Source of the DNA: Massilia rubra
GTDB lineage: Bacteria > Pseudomonadota > Gammaproteobacteria > Burkholderiales > Burkholderiaceae_D
Reading direction: 5' to 3'
Assembly (NCBI RefSeq): GCF_011682065.1
Contig: NZ_VUYU01000035.1
Coordinates: 1-64,000, forward strand
DNA length: 64,000 bases
Every line of letters starts with the position of its first letter. Within the stretch, counting starts at the first letter, position 1. A model generated the notes under the pieces. The model worked only from the letters and a program-made list of their open reading frames with translations. It had not been told where the DNA came from and made no database searches. The translations under genes were made by a program, and so were the position numbers. This document shows positions 38,370-47,437 of the stretch, one piece after another.

Positions 38370-39254
38370 TTATTGTGGTCGATGATCGTCGAACGGACTA
38401 TCTGCCTGACCCGCGACGCCGGGAACAGGGACGGTAAACAAGCCGCCCGCGCCAACGGCGGCGAGCTGCGTCAGGCCGGCGCCGCCAAAGGCGACGCTGG
38501 TGCAATCGTGCGCGATGCGCTGTACTACCTTGCCATCGGGTGCGTAGCGCAGCAGCTGGCCGGCCTGGGCGCTCCACAGGCAGCCATCTACGTCGAGCGC
38601 CGCGCCGCGCGGGCTGCGTCCGGCGTCGAGCTGCGCGAACACCTCCGGCGCGCCCACGCCGCCCGCTTCGGCGTCGTAGTCGCAGGCCATGATCCGGCTG
38701 GCGCGGGCGTCGGCGAAGAACATGCGCCTGCCGTCGGCGCTAAAGCAGATGGAGCTCGCCTCGGCCACCACCGGCAAGGCCAGGCGGCGCAAGCCATGCT
38801 GGCGCGAATACTGGTAAAAACTGCCGATCGCGCGCCCATCTTCGGCCACGTTGCGGGTGCCGAAGACCAAAAAACCCCGGCGGTCGGTGCAGCCGTCGCT
38901 GATCGCGGTGCGCGGTTCGGCCGCGTCCACCGCCACCAGCGGCTGCACGCGCAACTGGCGCGCGCCGGTTTCCGTGTTCGGCTGCGCCAGCCCGAGGCGT
39001 TTGCTCAATCCCAGCAGCACCCGCCCGGACTGGCAGTGCGCCAGCAGGCCGGCGGCATCGGGCAGGCGGCATGCCAGCGGCGCGGCGCCCTCGCCGGCGT
39101 ACGCGTGCAGTGCGTGGACGCTGGCGCCGGCCCACCACCAGCGGCGGCCGTGCGCATCCCAGCGCAGGGAGCGCCCGGGATGGTGCGACAGGCGCGACGG
39201 CTGCGCCAACGCCGTCAGCGAGCACCACGACGATGACGCGAGCACGGCTACCAC
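38370..39254 (-). CDS. SMP-30/gluconolactonase-like protein with altered metal ligands
   Basis: About 294 residues of a six-bladed propeller of the SMP-30/LRE family. Seen are [30 protein letters not shown] and [11 protein letters not shown]. Position in the operon suggests sugar lactonase activity on galactonolactone. However, the N-terminal Glu (EGPxW) and the Asn residues of the NDG and SNG blocks, which hold the metal in active lactonases, are replaced, so activity is doubtful. The start is uncertain: a GTG at 39254 overlaps the dgoD stop by seven bases; GTG at 39284 is an alternative. Confidence 0.75.
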   Translation of the reverse strand: MVAVLASSSWCSLTALAQPSRLSHHPGRSLRWDAHGRRWWWAGASVHALHAYAGEGAAPLACRLPDAAGLLAHCQSGRVLLGLSKRLGLAQPNTETGARQLRVQPLVAVDAAEPRTAISDGCTDRRGFLVFGTRNVAEDGRAIGSFYQYSRQHGLRRLALPVVAEASSICFSADGRRMFFADARASRIMACDYDAEAGGVGAPEVFAQLDAGRSPRGAALDVDGCLWSAQAGQLLRYAPDGKVVQRIAHDCTSVAFGGAGLTQLAAVGAGGLFTVPVPGVAGQADSPFDDHRPQ

Positions 39255-40396
39255 TCGGCGACGCTGCCGTCCTCGTGGCGCCACAAGGGATTACGCCAGT
39301 CGGGCGCGTTCTTGCTCGCTTCGATCACGCGTTCTTCGTCGACCTCCACGCCCAGGCCCGGCTTTGTCAGGGCGGCGATGTAACCGCCGTCCATGCGGAA
39401 GTCTTCCTTGTTGATGACGTAGTCGAGCAGTTCGGCGCCCTGGTTGTAATGGATGCCCATGCTCTGCTCCTGCAGCACGGCGTTGTGCGATACAAAATCG
39501 AGGTGCAGGCAGGCCGCCAGCGCCACCGGGCCGAGCGGGCAATGCGGCGCCACGGCGACGTCGTAGGCTTCGGCCATGGCCGCGATCTTGACGCACTCGG
39601 TGATGCCGCCGGCGTGCGACAGGTCCGGTTGCAGGATTGCCAGGCCACCCTGTTCGAGCACGCGCTTGAATTCGAAGCGCGAGTACATGCGCTCGCCGGC
39701 CGCCAGCGGGATCGAGGTCGCTTCGGCCAGGCGCGGGTAATACTCGGCCTGCTCGGCCAGCACCGGCTCTTCGACGAACAGGGGGCGGTACGGCTCCAAT
39801 GCGCGCAGCAGCACCTTGGCCATGGGCGCGGCCACGCGGCCGTGGAAGTCGATGCCGAATTCGATGTCGTTGCCGAACGCTTCGCGGATCTCGGCGATGC
39901 GCCCGACCGCCTGGTCGACCGCGCGCGCGCTGTCCAACATGCGCAGTTCTTCGGTGCCGTTCATCTTGAAGGTGTCGATGCCGACTTCGCGCAGCTTGCG
40001 GATGCCGGCGATGACATCAAGCGGACGGTCGCCGCCGACCCAGCTGTACATCTTCATCTTGTCGCGCACCCGGCCGCCCAGCAGGTCGTAGACCGGCACC
40101 CCGAGCGCCTTGCCCTTGATGTCCCACAGGGCCTGGTCGATGCCGGCGATGGCGCTCATCAAGATCGCGCCGCCCCGGTAAAAGCCGCCGCGGTACATGG
40201 CTTGCCACAGGTCGTTGATGCGGCCCGGATCCTGGCCGATCAAAAATGGCGTCATCTCGTGAACGGCCGCTTCGACCGTGCGCGCGCGCCCTTCGATCAC
40301 GGGTTCGCCCCAGCCGACGATGCCTTCGTCTGTCTCGATCTTGAGCAGCATCCAGCGCGGCGGAACCCGGTACGTCGTCAGTTTGATGATTTTCAT
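39248..40396 (-). CDS. dgoD: D-galactonate dehydratase
   Basis: A 382-residue enolase-superfamily enzyme that dehydrates D-galactonate to 2-keto-3-deoxygalactonate. The metal ligands match E. coli DgoD even in number: Asp183 (FGIDFHGR), Glu209 (LFVEEPVL) and Glu235 (AAGERMYSR). Length is identical to the family norm. It is the first gene of the cluster and has no clear ribosome site. A dyad lies about 75 bases upstream. The next gene overlaps its stop. Confidence 0.96.
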   Translation of the reverse strand: MKIIKLTTYRVPPRWMLLKIETDEGIVGWGEPVIEGRARTVEAAVHEMTPFLIGQDPGRINDLWQAMYRGGFYRGGAILMSAIAGIDQALWDIKGKALGVPVYDLLGGRVRDKMKMYSWVGGDRPLDVIAGIRKLREVGIDTFKMNGTEELRMLDSARAVDQAVGRIAEIREAFGNDIEFGIDFHGRVAAPMAKVLLRALEPYRPLFVEEPVLAEQAEYYPRLAEATSIPLAAGERMYSRFEFKRVLEQGGLAILQPDLSHAGGITECVKIAAMAEAYDVAVAPHCPLGPVALAACLHLDFVSHNAVLQEQSMGIHYNQGAELLDYVINKEDFRMDGGYIAALTKPGLGVEVDEERVIEASKNAPDWRNPLWRHEDGSVAEW

Positions 40397-40471
40397 TGCT
40401 TAGCCATTAGTCAAGGGTGACAAGGAGTCTAAGCCTGCGAGCCACCCCCGAAATATGAATATTCGCGAAAA

Positions 40472-40494
40472 AGCTATACGCAAATCGCATAGCT
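40472..40494. promoter_or_regulatory. Dyad upstream of dgoD
   Basis: AGCTAT-N11-ATAGCT is a perfect 6-bp dyad with 11-base spacing, in the 171-base gap between dgoD and the divergent PEP-CTERM gene. T-N11-A dyads are the usual LysR site, so this is a candidate operator for the LysR regulator at 33729. An AT-rich GAATATTC lies beside it. Confidence 0.45.
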
Positions 40495-40567
40495 ATTCTT
40501 CACCGGGCCGCCTGCCTATGATGGGCCATCCGATCGACGGCGTGGACCACCGTTTCAAGAGGAGCTC

Positions 40568-41383
40568 ATGGGCATGAAGTTACGTCATTCATTACTTCGT
40601 TCATCGCTTGCCTGCACTGCGGCCATCGCCGCGCTGGCTATGCCCGGCGCGGCGCGCGCCATTCCCATCGCCAGCAGCGGCACCGAAGGCCTGGCCGTGC
40701 TGGCGACAGGCCCGGGCGCCGTGGTGGCGACCTACCTGGGCAGCTCGGCCGACTATGCGGACGATGTATACCTGTTCACCGATGACGGGGTCGACAACAA
40801 CGACGTGTTCATGTTTAACAATCGCAGCACGCCGGTGGGCAAGACGCTCGACCTGGGCCGGTTTGCGGCCGGCAGCGAACTGGTGTTTCGGCTGCATGTT
40901 AACAATACGGGGCGCGATTTTTTCTCGGGCAAGTCCAGCCGCAATGCCGACCGCCGTGCCCATGCGCGCGCCCAGGCGAACTGGATGCCGGATGTCACGC
41001 TGGTCAGCTTCGAGGACTTGCGCGGCGGGCCGTACGAATTCAACGACTTGAGTTTTTCCCTGAGCCAGGCGGCGATCACGGTGCCGCCCGCAGGGGCGCC
41101 CGAGCCTGCCTCGCTCGCCCTGGTCTGCCTTGGCCTGGCCGGCATGCTGGGCCTGCGGCGGCGCGCGTCGGCGCCGTGGCATTTTTTGAAAGCAGGCTAT
41201 CGCAACGGCGGATGGGATTGGTATTTTTATGTCCGTATCCGAATACGGCAACACCACCCTTGCATCTCCGTCAAAAGTTCCCACTGGAAATACCACGATA
41301 ATTTCACCAGGCCTGCGCAGGCATGCCGTGCTCACGGAGCCGGGCAGGAAGTCGATCAACGAACCGGAAGGAAGACAGCATGA
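40568..41383 (+). CDS. PEP-CTERM protein with an unusual C-terminal extension
   Basis: The 271-residue frame has a signal peptide (residues 1-32), a DUF4114-like beta domain ending [19 protein letters not shown], and the PEP-CTERM sorting signal [23 protein letters not shown] at about 178-200. PEP-CTERM proteins normally end within a few residues of the Arg cluster. Here the frame goes on for about 70 residues of atypical, His/Arg/Trp-rich sequence and ends at a TGA overlapping the start of the lectin gene. AGGAG precedes two ATGs; the second (40574) has better spacing. Confidence 0.8.
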   Translation: MGMKLRHSLLRSSLACTAAIAALAMPGAARAIPIASSGTEGLAVLATGPGAVVATYLGSSADYADDVYLFTDDGVDNNDVFMFNNRSTPVGKTLDLGRFAAGSELVFRLHVNNTGRDFFSGKSSRNADRRAHARAQANWMPDVTLVSFEDLRGGPYEFNDLSFSLSQAAITVPPAGAPEPASLALVCLGLAGMLGLRRRASAPWHFLKAGYRNGGWDWYFYVRIRIRQHHPCISVKSSHWKYHDNFTRPAQACRAHGAGQEVDQRTGRKTA

Positions 41384-42717
41384 AATCAATGCAATCGGAT
41401 AGTACGGAAAACATGGACGGCATGAGCAGCGGCGCGATGCATGGCGCCGGCGGCAGCGGTAGTGGCGCCAGCGCCGCCGCGCAAGGCGCGCACGGCATGC
41501 CGGGCGCGAGCATGAGAAGCCAGCCGGCGGCCGGCGCCGCCGGCCAGGGCGATACTCCCGGCGCCCAGGCGCTGGCGCTGCAAGCCGGCCCGCGCAAGCC
41601 CAGCTCGGGCCCAGTCGTGGCATGGGGTCCGAACCGGCTTGATGTGTTCACCCTCGGCACCAATCGCGGCATGTATCACAAGTGGTGGAACGGGTCGAGC
41701 TGGAACCCGTCCGTGACCGGCTACGAATTCATGGGCGGGGTCGGCACCAGCGTGCCGCAGGCCATCTCGACCCAGCCCAACCGCCTCGACCTGTTTGTAA
41801 CAGGCACCGACAGCGCCCTGTATCACAAGAATTTCAACGGCAGCGCCTGGGTGCCGTCGCTGACCGGCTACACCAACCTGGGCGGCGTGTGCATCGGCGA
41901 CCCGCGCGCCATCTCGTGGGGCCCCAACCGGCTCGACGTGTTCGTGCTCGGCACCGACCGTGCGCTGTATCACAAGTGGCGCAGCGGCACGACCTGGGGA
42001 CCGTCGCTGACCGGCTACGAAAACATGGGCGGCATCATCATGGAGCAGCCCGAAGTCGTCTCCTGGGGGCCGAACCGCCTCGACGTGTTCGTCATCGGCA
42101 CCGACCGCGCGCTGTATCACAAGTGGTGGGACGGCAGCAACTGGGGACCGTCGCTGACCGGCTACGAAAAACTGGGCGGCGTGTGCACCTCGGCCCCGCG
42201 CGCGGTTGCATGGGGCAACAACCGCCTTGATGTGTTTGTCACCGGCACGGACGGCGCCCTGTATCACAAGTGGTGGAACGGCAGCCAGTGGCTGCCCGCC
42301 GGGAATAACCTGGAACGCCTCGGCGGCGTGTGCATCGGCAACCCCGAAGCTGTGTCGTGGGGACCGAACCGGATCGACGTATTCGTGGTCGGCACCGACA
42401 GTGCGCTGTATCACAAATGGTGGGACGGCAGCAACTGGGGTCCGTCCCTGCTCGGCTTCGAAGGCATGGGCGGCATCCTGTCCTCGCAACCGCACGTGGT
42501 GTCGTGGGCGGCCAACCGTCTCGATGTCTTCGCCACGGGGTCGGACAGCGCGCTGTATCACAAGTGGTGGGACGGCAGCAGCTGGGGGCCGTCGCTGACC
42601 GGTTACGAATTTATGGGCGGCACCATTCAATCCTTCGGCCAGACGCCGGTGGGCGCGTCCGACGCACTCAATTCATCGGGACAGCCGGCGCAGCTGAACG
42701 ACGATACGGATAGCTGA
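41380..42717 (+). CDS. PLL-type seven-repeat lectin (DUF346-like propeller)
   Basis: The protein has 445 residues. After a 90-residue Ala/Gly/Met-rich N-terminus come seven repeats of about 48 residues (residues 88-430), each with NRLDVFxxGTDxALYHKWW and [13 protein letters not shown]. This is the pattern of Photorhabdus PLL lectins, seven-bladed propellers that bind fucose and O-methylated sugars. There is no signal peptide, as in PLL. Strong GGAAGGAAG precedes the ATG, which overlaps the upstream frame by four bases. A hairpin terminator follows. The sugar bound here is unknown. Confidence 0.88.
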   Translation: MKSMQSDSTENMDGMSSGAMHGAGGSGSGASAAAQGAHGMPGASMRSQPAAGAAGQGDTPGAQALALQAGPRKPSSGPVVAWGPNRLDVFTLGTNRGMYHKWWNGSSWNPSVTGYEFMGGVGTSVPQAISTQPNRLDLFVTGTDSALYHKNFNGSAWVPSLTGYTNLGGVCIGDPRAISWGPNRLDVFVLGTDRALYHKWRSGTTWGPSLTGYENMGGIIMEQPEVVSWGPNRLDVFVIGTDRALYHKWWDGSNWGPSLTGYEKLGGVCTSAPRAVAWGNNRLDVFVTGTDGALYHKWWNGSQWLPAGNNLERLGGVCIGNPEAVSWGPNRIDVFVVGTDSALYHKWWDGSNWGPSLLGFEGMGGILSSQPHVVSWAANRLDVFATGSDSALYHKWWDGSSWGPSLTGYEFMGGTIQSFGQTPVGASDALNSSGQPAQLNDDTDS

Positions 42718-42762
42718 CGCCCCCTGGGGCGGCACCGGAAAATCCGGCTTTGCCGGCACTTC

Positions 42763-42784
42763 AAGCCCACGCATGCGTGGGCTT
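42763..42784. terminator. Intrinsic terminator after the lectin gene
   Basis: AAGCCCACGCA pairs exactly with TGCGTGGGCTT, followed on the plus strand by TTTTCATTTTTT. The complement has AA before it, so it probably also serves the convergent sugar dehydrogenase gene. Confidence 0.85.
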
Positions 42785-42807
42785 TTCATTTTTTCATCGG
42801 ATAGCGC

Positions 42808-43986
42808 TTACTGCGGCACGATGCGCAGCAACTGGCCGTTGTCCTCGTCGGTGATGACGTACAGATGCCCGTCGGGTCCCTGGCGCACATCGCGCACGCG
42901 CTTGCCGATCAGCAGGCGTTCCTGCGACACCACATTCGCGTCCTTGTCGAGCACGATGCGGCGCACGTCGGTGGTGGCCAGGCCGCCGCTGAACAGGCTG
43001 CCGCGCCACTGCGGAAACTGGCTGCCGCTGTACTGCACCAGGCCGGACGCGCCCGGCGACGGCACCCAGGCAATCCTGGGCTGCGTCATGCCGGGCACGA
43101 CCAACTGGCCGACCGGCTCGCCCGTGCGGTAATCGCGCCCGTAGCTTTGCAGCGGCCAGCCATAATTTTGGCCCCCTTCGATCAGGTTGAGTTCATCGCC
43201 GCCGCGTGGTCCATGTTCGGTGGCCCACACGCGGCCGTTGGCGTCGAGCGCCATTCCCTGGATGTTGCGGTGGCCGTAGCTCCAGATTTCGGGCAGCGCA
43301 CCCGGGCGCGTGGCCAGCGGATTGCCCGGCGCGGCCTTGCCGGCATCGGTCAGGCGCAGGATCGACCCGTTGTGGCTGCCCAGGTTCTGGGCCTGGTCGC
43401 GCGCCAGCATGCCGCCCACCTGCTGTGGTGGATTGCCGCCGTCGCCGATACTCATCAACAAGGTGCCATCCTTCTGCCACAGCAGGCGCGAGCCGAAATG
43501 CTGGCCGCCGCTCTTGTCGGGCTGGGCGCGGAACAAGGTCTTGATGCCGCTCACGCGCTTGCCATCGAACACGCCCTGCACCAGGGTGGTCCGGTTGGCC
43601 TGGTCGGTGCCGGTGGCCATGGTCATGTAGATGCGCGGATTGGCCTTGTCGCCCGGATGGATGGCGATGTCGAGCAGGCCGCCCTGCCCGTTGCTGAAGA
43701 CCGGCGGCAAGCCTTCCATCGGCACTTCCTCGAAGCGCTTGCCCTTGAGCATATACAGCTTGCCATTCTTGGTGCTGACCAGCAGTCGCCCGTCCGGCAA
43801 CCAGCTCATGGCCCAGGGATGGGACAAGCCTTCGCTCACCGTTTCCGCGCGCCAGCCTTTGGCGGCCGGCGGCGCATCACTGGTGGGCAACTGCGCCAGT
43901 GCGGCTGGCGGCGCCAGCGCCGTCAGGGCGGCGATGCAACAGGACAAGGGGGTGCGTAACAGGGTAGGCAACAGGGTGGGCAACAT
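42808..43986 (-). CDS. PQQ-dependent sugar dehydrogenase family protein
   Basis: A 392-residue exported propeller protein. The signal peptide ends near residue 32. GLSHPWAMSWLPDGRLLVSTKNG, QGGLLDIAIHP, HFGSRLLW, EIWSYGHRNIQGMA and ATEHGPRGGDELNLI match the soluble aldose dehydrogenase (Asd/YliI) family, which oxidises aldoses with PQQ in the periplasm. The residues around SYGHRN are kept, so PQQ binding is likely. It stands alone. Confidence 0.92.
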   Translation of the reverse strand: MLPTLLPTLLRTPLSCCIAALTALAPPAALAQLPTSDAPPAAKGWRAETVSEGLSHPWAMSWLPDGRLLVSTKNGKLYMLKGKRFEEVPMEGLPPVFSNGQGGLLDIAIHPGDKANPRIYMTMATGTDQANRTTLVQGVFDGKRVSGIKTLFRAQPDKSGGQHFGSRLLWQKDGTLLMSIGDGGNPPQQVGGMLARDQAQNLGSHNGSILRLTDAGKAAPGNPLATRPGALPEIWSYGHRNIQGMALDANGRVWATEHGPRGGDELNLIEGGQNYGWPLQSYGRDYRTGEPVGQLVVPGMTQPRIAWVPSPGASGLVQYSGSQFPQWRGSLFSGGLATTDVRRIVLDKDANVVSQERLLIGKRVRDVRQGPDGHLYVITDEDNGQLLRIVPQ

Positions 43987-44142
43987 GGGGGATCTCCTTC
44001 AACGATACGGTTTTTCCCTGCATCGTAACGGATCGCTGCCACATGCGCGCGCCCGGTCGTCAAACCAGGCGCGCCGTATTGACGATGCGCCAGCCGTCAC
44101 CGGCCAGTCGCATCGGGGGAGTTGTCGCTGTTTTACAGGCGA

Positions 44143-45627
44143 TCAGTGCTGATAGGCGCCGATGTCGAAGCCGGTCGTCGTATCGCGTGGACGCTCGAGG
44201 AAGTCGTAGTCGAGCGCTTCGGCCGGGGTGCCGCGCCCGATCGCGGGCGAACTGCTCGACAGGCGCAAGTCCGGCATGCCGCTGCGGCTGTAGGCCACGA
44301 ACAGCGGCTCGGAACTGACGGTGCCGGTGTGGGTCAGGCCGTTTCTGAGCTGCCAGTTGTAGGTCGCATTCTTGAATACCAGGTTGTTGCTGTAGGTATT
44401 GTTTTTGCCCGTCTTGCCCTGCTCCGACACGCCCATCTTGTTGTCGTACACGATGTTGCTGTACACGGCGATGTAATCGGCCGGCCCCTTGGTGTGATAG
44501 AAGTCGCCGCCGCCGACAATGATGCCGGTGTTCGAGGTCGTCACCGTATTGTTGGTGATGATCACGCGGTTGGCGTCGTGCCACAGGTGGATCGCGCCTT
44601 CGGCCACGCGGTAGACCACGTTGTTCTTCACGCTGCCCGAGGTACTGACGTAGATGCCTTGCACGAAACGGCAACCGGCCGGGCCGATATCGTGCACGAG
44701 GTTGCCGACGACGTCGGACTTGACGCCCTTGTAGTAGCTGTCCACGCCGATCGCCGAACCGCCGCCGCTGTTGCAGGCGACACCCTTGGCGATGTCGTGC
44801 ACATAATTGGCGCGGATCATGTCGTAGGAACCGCCGTTGTAGATGCCGCCGGTCCACTTGCCACCCTTGCCGTTGACTTCGAAGCCGACGATATCGACGT
44901 AGTTGCCCCTGTTATCCCAACCGGTCTTGCCGCTCGAACCGGAAGCGACGATCTTCGCGCCCCATTTGGTGGTCGAGACGAAATAGATGCGCGCCGAAGC
45001 GGACCCGCTGACGGTAGTTTTGATCCCGCCGGCGTAGGTGCCGGGCGCCACGAACACGGTGGTGCTGCCCTTGCTTGCGCGCGCGGCGCGGGCAATCGTC
45101 CTGAACGGCGCGGCGGCGCTGCCGGCGCTGCTGTCGTTGCCGTTTGGCGCCACGTAAAACTTGTAGGTCGTCGAGGGGATGACGGGTACCGCTTGCGCCG
45201 ATACCGTCACGTCCGAGCCCTGGGGCGCGGTGGCGGCGGCCAAGGCGGCCGCATCGGTGGCGCCGTAGGCGGTTGCCGTGGCCGGCACGGCGTCGCCGGC
45301 GCCGTAACCGATGAGGGCAAAATCTTTCTCGCTGTAATTGGATGGAGCGGTGTCCGCAGCCTGGCCGGCGCCGTCCGGGGCCGCAACCGTGCTTGCATCG
45401 GCCTGGTCGCCGTCGGCACGGGTGGCCATCAGCGCGTCGACCGGTGCCGCCTCGGCGCTGGCCCCTTCTGCGCTGGCCATGTAGCTGGCCGTCTGCGTTT
45501 GTTGCTTAGCCTGGGACAAGTCCTGTTCGCCGCTGCCGCCGCCGCAAGCGGCCAGCAAGACCGTCATGCTGCTGCACAGCAACGCGTTGACACGGATTTC
45601 CGAAGCAAAAGTGACAAATTTATTCAT
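44143..45627 (-). CDS. Lipoprotein with right-handed parallel beta-helix
   Basis: A 494-residue exported lipoprotein. LLAACGGGSG gives the lipobox with Cys28. A 120-residue Ala/Ser/Asp-rich spacer follows, then from about residue 155 the DUF1565/pectate-lyase-like beta-helix, with YVAPNGNDSSAGSAAAPFRTIARA at the first coil and repeated N-x-V/I ladders (NYVDIVGFEV, NRVIITNNTV, NLVFKNATYNW). Polysaccharide lyase activity is possible; no catalytic residues can be fixed by eye. AAGGAA precedes the ATG. Confidence 0.85.
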   Translation of the reverse strand: MNKFVTFASEIRVNALLCSSMTVLLAACGGGSGEQDLSQAKQQTQTASYMASAEGASAEAAPVDALMATRADGDQADASTVAAPDGAGQAADTAPSNYSEKDFALIGYGAGDAVPATATAYGATDAAALAAATAPQGSDVTVSAQAVPVIPSTTYKFYVAPNGNDSSAGSAAAPFRTIARAARASKGSTTVFVAPGTYAGGIKTTVSGSASARIYFVSTTKWGAKIVASGSSGKTGWDNRGNYVDIVGFEVNGKGGKWTGGIYNGGSYDMIRANYVHDIAKGVACNSGGGSAIGVDSYYKGVKSDVVGNLVHDIGPAGCRFVQGIYVSTSGSVKNNVVYRVAEGAIHLWHDANRVIITNNTVTTSNTGIIVGGGDFYHTKGPADYIAVYSNIVYDNKMGVSEQGKTGKNNTYSNNLVFKNATYNWQLRNGLTHTGTVSSEPLFVAYSRSGMPDLRLSSSSPAIGRGTPAEALDYDFLERPRDTTTGFDIGAYQH

Positions 45628-45696
45628 TACAGGTTCCTTACATTGTGACGTGAATGAACAAGGTTTGAGCGGGATCAAAGATTTAGGTTCAATGAT

Positions 45697-45718
45697 TTGA
45701 CAAAAAAATTTCTGTCAA
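45697..45718. promoter_or_regulatory. TTGACA-N10-TGTCAA dyad in divergent gap
   Basis: The dyad is centred between the beta-helix lipoprotein gene (minus) and the gene at 45826 (plus). Both arms equal a consensus -35 box, so it may be an operator overlapping divergent promoters. The surrounding 100 bases are distinctly AT-rich. Confidence 0.4.
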
Positions 45719-45825
45719 GTATGAAAACCATATTTTTAGTTCCTTCATGGAAATCAAACACTTAAATGCAACTCACGCGCGCCGGGCCGCTCTAAAGACA
45801 GTCAATTCACGTCGATGGAGAACCT

Positions 45826-46197
45826 ATGTACGACTATACGAACCTCAGGCACGCCCTTTGCGCCGGAGAGCACTACGCCGGCCTGATTCTCGGAAAAAAC
45901 AATTGTCGCGACCACCATCTGGTGCTGTTGCCGGATGAAGTGACGGACGTGTCGTGGGGAATCGCCCGCGACTGGGCGCTGGCCTGTGGTGGGGAATTGC
46001 CGACGCGGCGCGAGCTGGCATTGCTCTACGCCAACCTCCATGAGCACTTCCAGCGCATGTGGTACTGGTCGTGCGAAATGCAGGAGCCGCGCGCGCACCT
46101 GGTGTGGGGGCAAAACTTCACGAGCGGCATCCAGACCGTGTATGGCCGGCCATTCCGGGGGCGCGCCCGGGCCGTGCGCCGCGTGCCGGTCGACTGA
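45826..46197 (+). CDS. DUF1566-like protein
   Basis: A 123-residue protein: DVSWGIARDWALACGGELPTRRELALLYANLHEHF and MWYWSCEMQEP...WGQNFTSGIQ follow the DUF1566 (Lcl-type) fold, where 'LPTr.El' leads to a 'yWSs.. ' block. It is shorter than typical Lcl repeats and has no signal peptide; small stand-alone versions occur on phages and in genomes of this family. Function unknown. A ribosome site GGAGAAC precedes the ATG. Confidence 0.78.
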   Translation: MYDYTNLRHALCAGEHYAGLILGKNNCRDHHLVLLPDEVTDVSWGIARDWALACGGELPTRRELALLYANLHEHFQRMWYWSCEMQEPRAHLVWGQNFTSGIQTVYGRPFRGRARAVRRVPVD

Positions 46198-46297
46198 GGG
46201 CTTATGTGCCCTACCGAACGGATCGACCGATGCTTTTCCGATATCGTCCGTTCTGTTGCACTACTTATCAATAACAACAGCCGTATTGGAAAACAAA

Positions 46298-46489
46298 ATG
46301 AATATCCTCATCAGCCTCATCATCTACCTGGTCATCTTCGGATTGATCTGGTGGCTCGTCAGCATGCTGCCGCTGCCGGCTCCCGTTGCGCAGATCGTCC
46401 GCGTGCTGTTCATCATTCTCCTGATCCTGATCGTCCTGTCGGTCTTCGGAATCATTCCAGGCGGCTACCTGCCACGCCTGAACCTGTAG
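46298..46489 (+). CDS. Small membrane protein (Thivi_2564-like)
   Basis: A 63-residue protein with two hydrophobic helices (residues 2-24 and 33-52) separated by LPLPAPV. The LIIYLVIFGLIWWLVSMLPL start and a short C-terminal tail match the small family called Thivi_2564-like. Function unknown. A strong terminator follows 19 bases later. The ATG is chosen over a longer, Arg-rich frame. Confidence 0.7.
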   Translation: MNILISLIIYLVIFGLIWWLVSMLPLPAPVAQIVRVLFIILLILIVLSVFGIIPGGYLPRLNL

Positions 46490-46507
46490 AAGATACACAG
46501 TCAAGCG

Positions 46508-46544
46508 GCCCGGCCAGTTCCCAACGGAACCGCCGGGCTTTTTT
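46508..46544 (+). terminator. Intrinsic terminator after the small membrane protein gene
   Basis: GCCCGGC pairs with GCCGGGC, with an inner GTTCC/GGAAC stem, followed by six T residues. It ends the transcript of the small membrane protein and insulates the next gene. Confidence 0.85.
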
Positions 46545-46580
46545 ACGTCTGGAAACGCATGGCCGGCATATAATCCGGTC

Positions 46581-47432
46581 ATGACGCAAGCACAGATCCA
46601 GCCCTTCTACGACGACAGCACCGCCACCATCACCTATGTGGTCCACGCGGGACCGGGCACGCCGTGCGCGATCATCGACCCGGTGCTCGATTTCGATCCC
46701 AAGTCGGGACGCACGTCCACCGCGTCGGCCGAGCGGGTGATCGACTTCGTGCGCGCGCAGGCGCTCACGGTGGCGTGGCTGCTCGAAACCCACGCCCACG
46801 CCGACCACCTGTCGGCGGCGCCCTTCCTGGCCGCGCAACTGGGCGGGCGCACCGCCATCGGCGCCGGCATCCGCACCGTGCAGCGCGCCTTTGCGGCGCT
46901 GTTTGCCGACGCCGGCGAAGCAAGCCGCTTCAACCACCTGTTCGCGCCCGACGAAGACTTCGCCATCGGCGAGCTGCAAGCGCGCGCGCTGCACGTGCCG
47001 GGGCATACGCCGGCCGACATAGCGTACCGGATCGGCGACGCCGTGTTTGTCGGCGATACGTTGTTCATGCCGGATGTGGGGACCGCGCGCTGCGACTTCC
47101 CCGGCGGCAGCGCGGCCATGCTGTACCGGTCGGTGCGCCGCATCCTGGCGCTGGCCCCGGGCACGCGCCTGTTCATGTGCCACGACTATCCACCCGAAGG
47201 GCGCGCGCCGGCCTGGGAAACCACGGTCGCCGCCCAGCGCGCGCACAACATCCACGTGCACGACGGCGTGAGCGAAACCGACTTCGTGGCCATGCGCACG
47301 CGGCGCGACGCCACCCTGGCCATGCCCACCCTGATCCTGCCCGCGATCCAGGTCAACCTCAACGCCGGCCAACTGCCGCCGCCCGAGGCGAACGGCGTGC
47401 GTTACCTGAAGATTCCGCTCGACGCCTTCTGA
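46581..47432 (+). CDS. MBL-fold hydrolase, persulfide dioxygenase-like
   Basis: A 283-residue metallo-beta-lactamase-fold enzyme. HAHADH at residues 71-76, HVPGHTPADIAY and FVGDTLFMPDVGTARCDFPGGSA match the ETHE1/BLH persulfide dioxygenase group, which oxidises glutathione persulfide to sulfite using one iron. The DVGTARCDFPGG block separates it from glyoxalase II. No rhodanese domain is fused. The gene converges on the M28 peptidase, with 5 bases between them. Confidence 0.9.
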   Translation: MTQAQIQPFYDDSTATITYVVHAGPGTPCAIIDPVLDFDPKSGRTSTASAERVIDFVRAQALTVAWLLETHAHADHLSAAPFLAAQLGGRTAIGAGIRTVQRAFAALFADAGEASRFNHLFAPDEDFAIGELQARALHVPGHTPADIAYRIGDAVFVGDTLFMPDVGTARCDFPGGSAAMLYRSVRRILALAPGTRLFMCHDYPPEGRAPAWETTVAAQRAHNIHVHDGVSETDFVAMRTRRDATLAMPTLILPAIQVNLNAGQLPPPEANGVRYLKIPLDAF

Positions 47433-47437
47433 GGCGC

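Noticed and set aside
41640-42640. DNA-level tandem repeats in the lectin gene
   Set aside because: The 144-base periodicity is explained by the seven propeller blades of the encoded protein.
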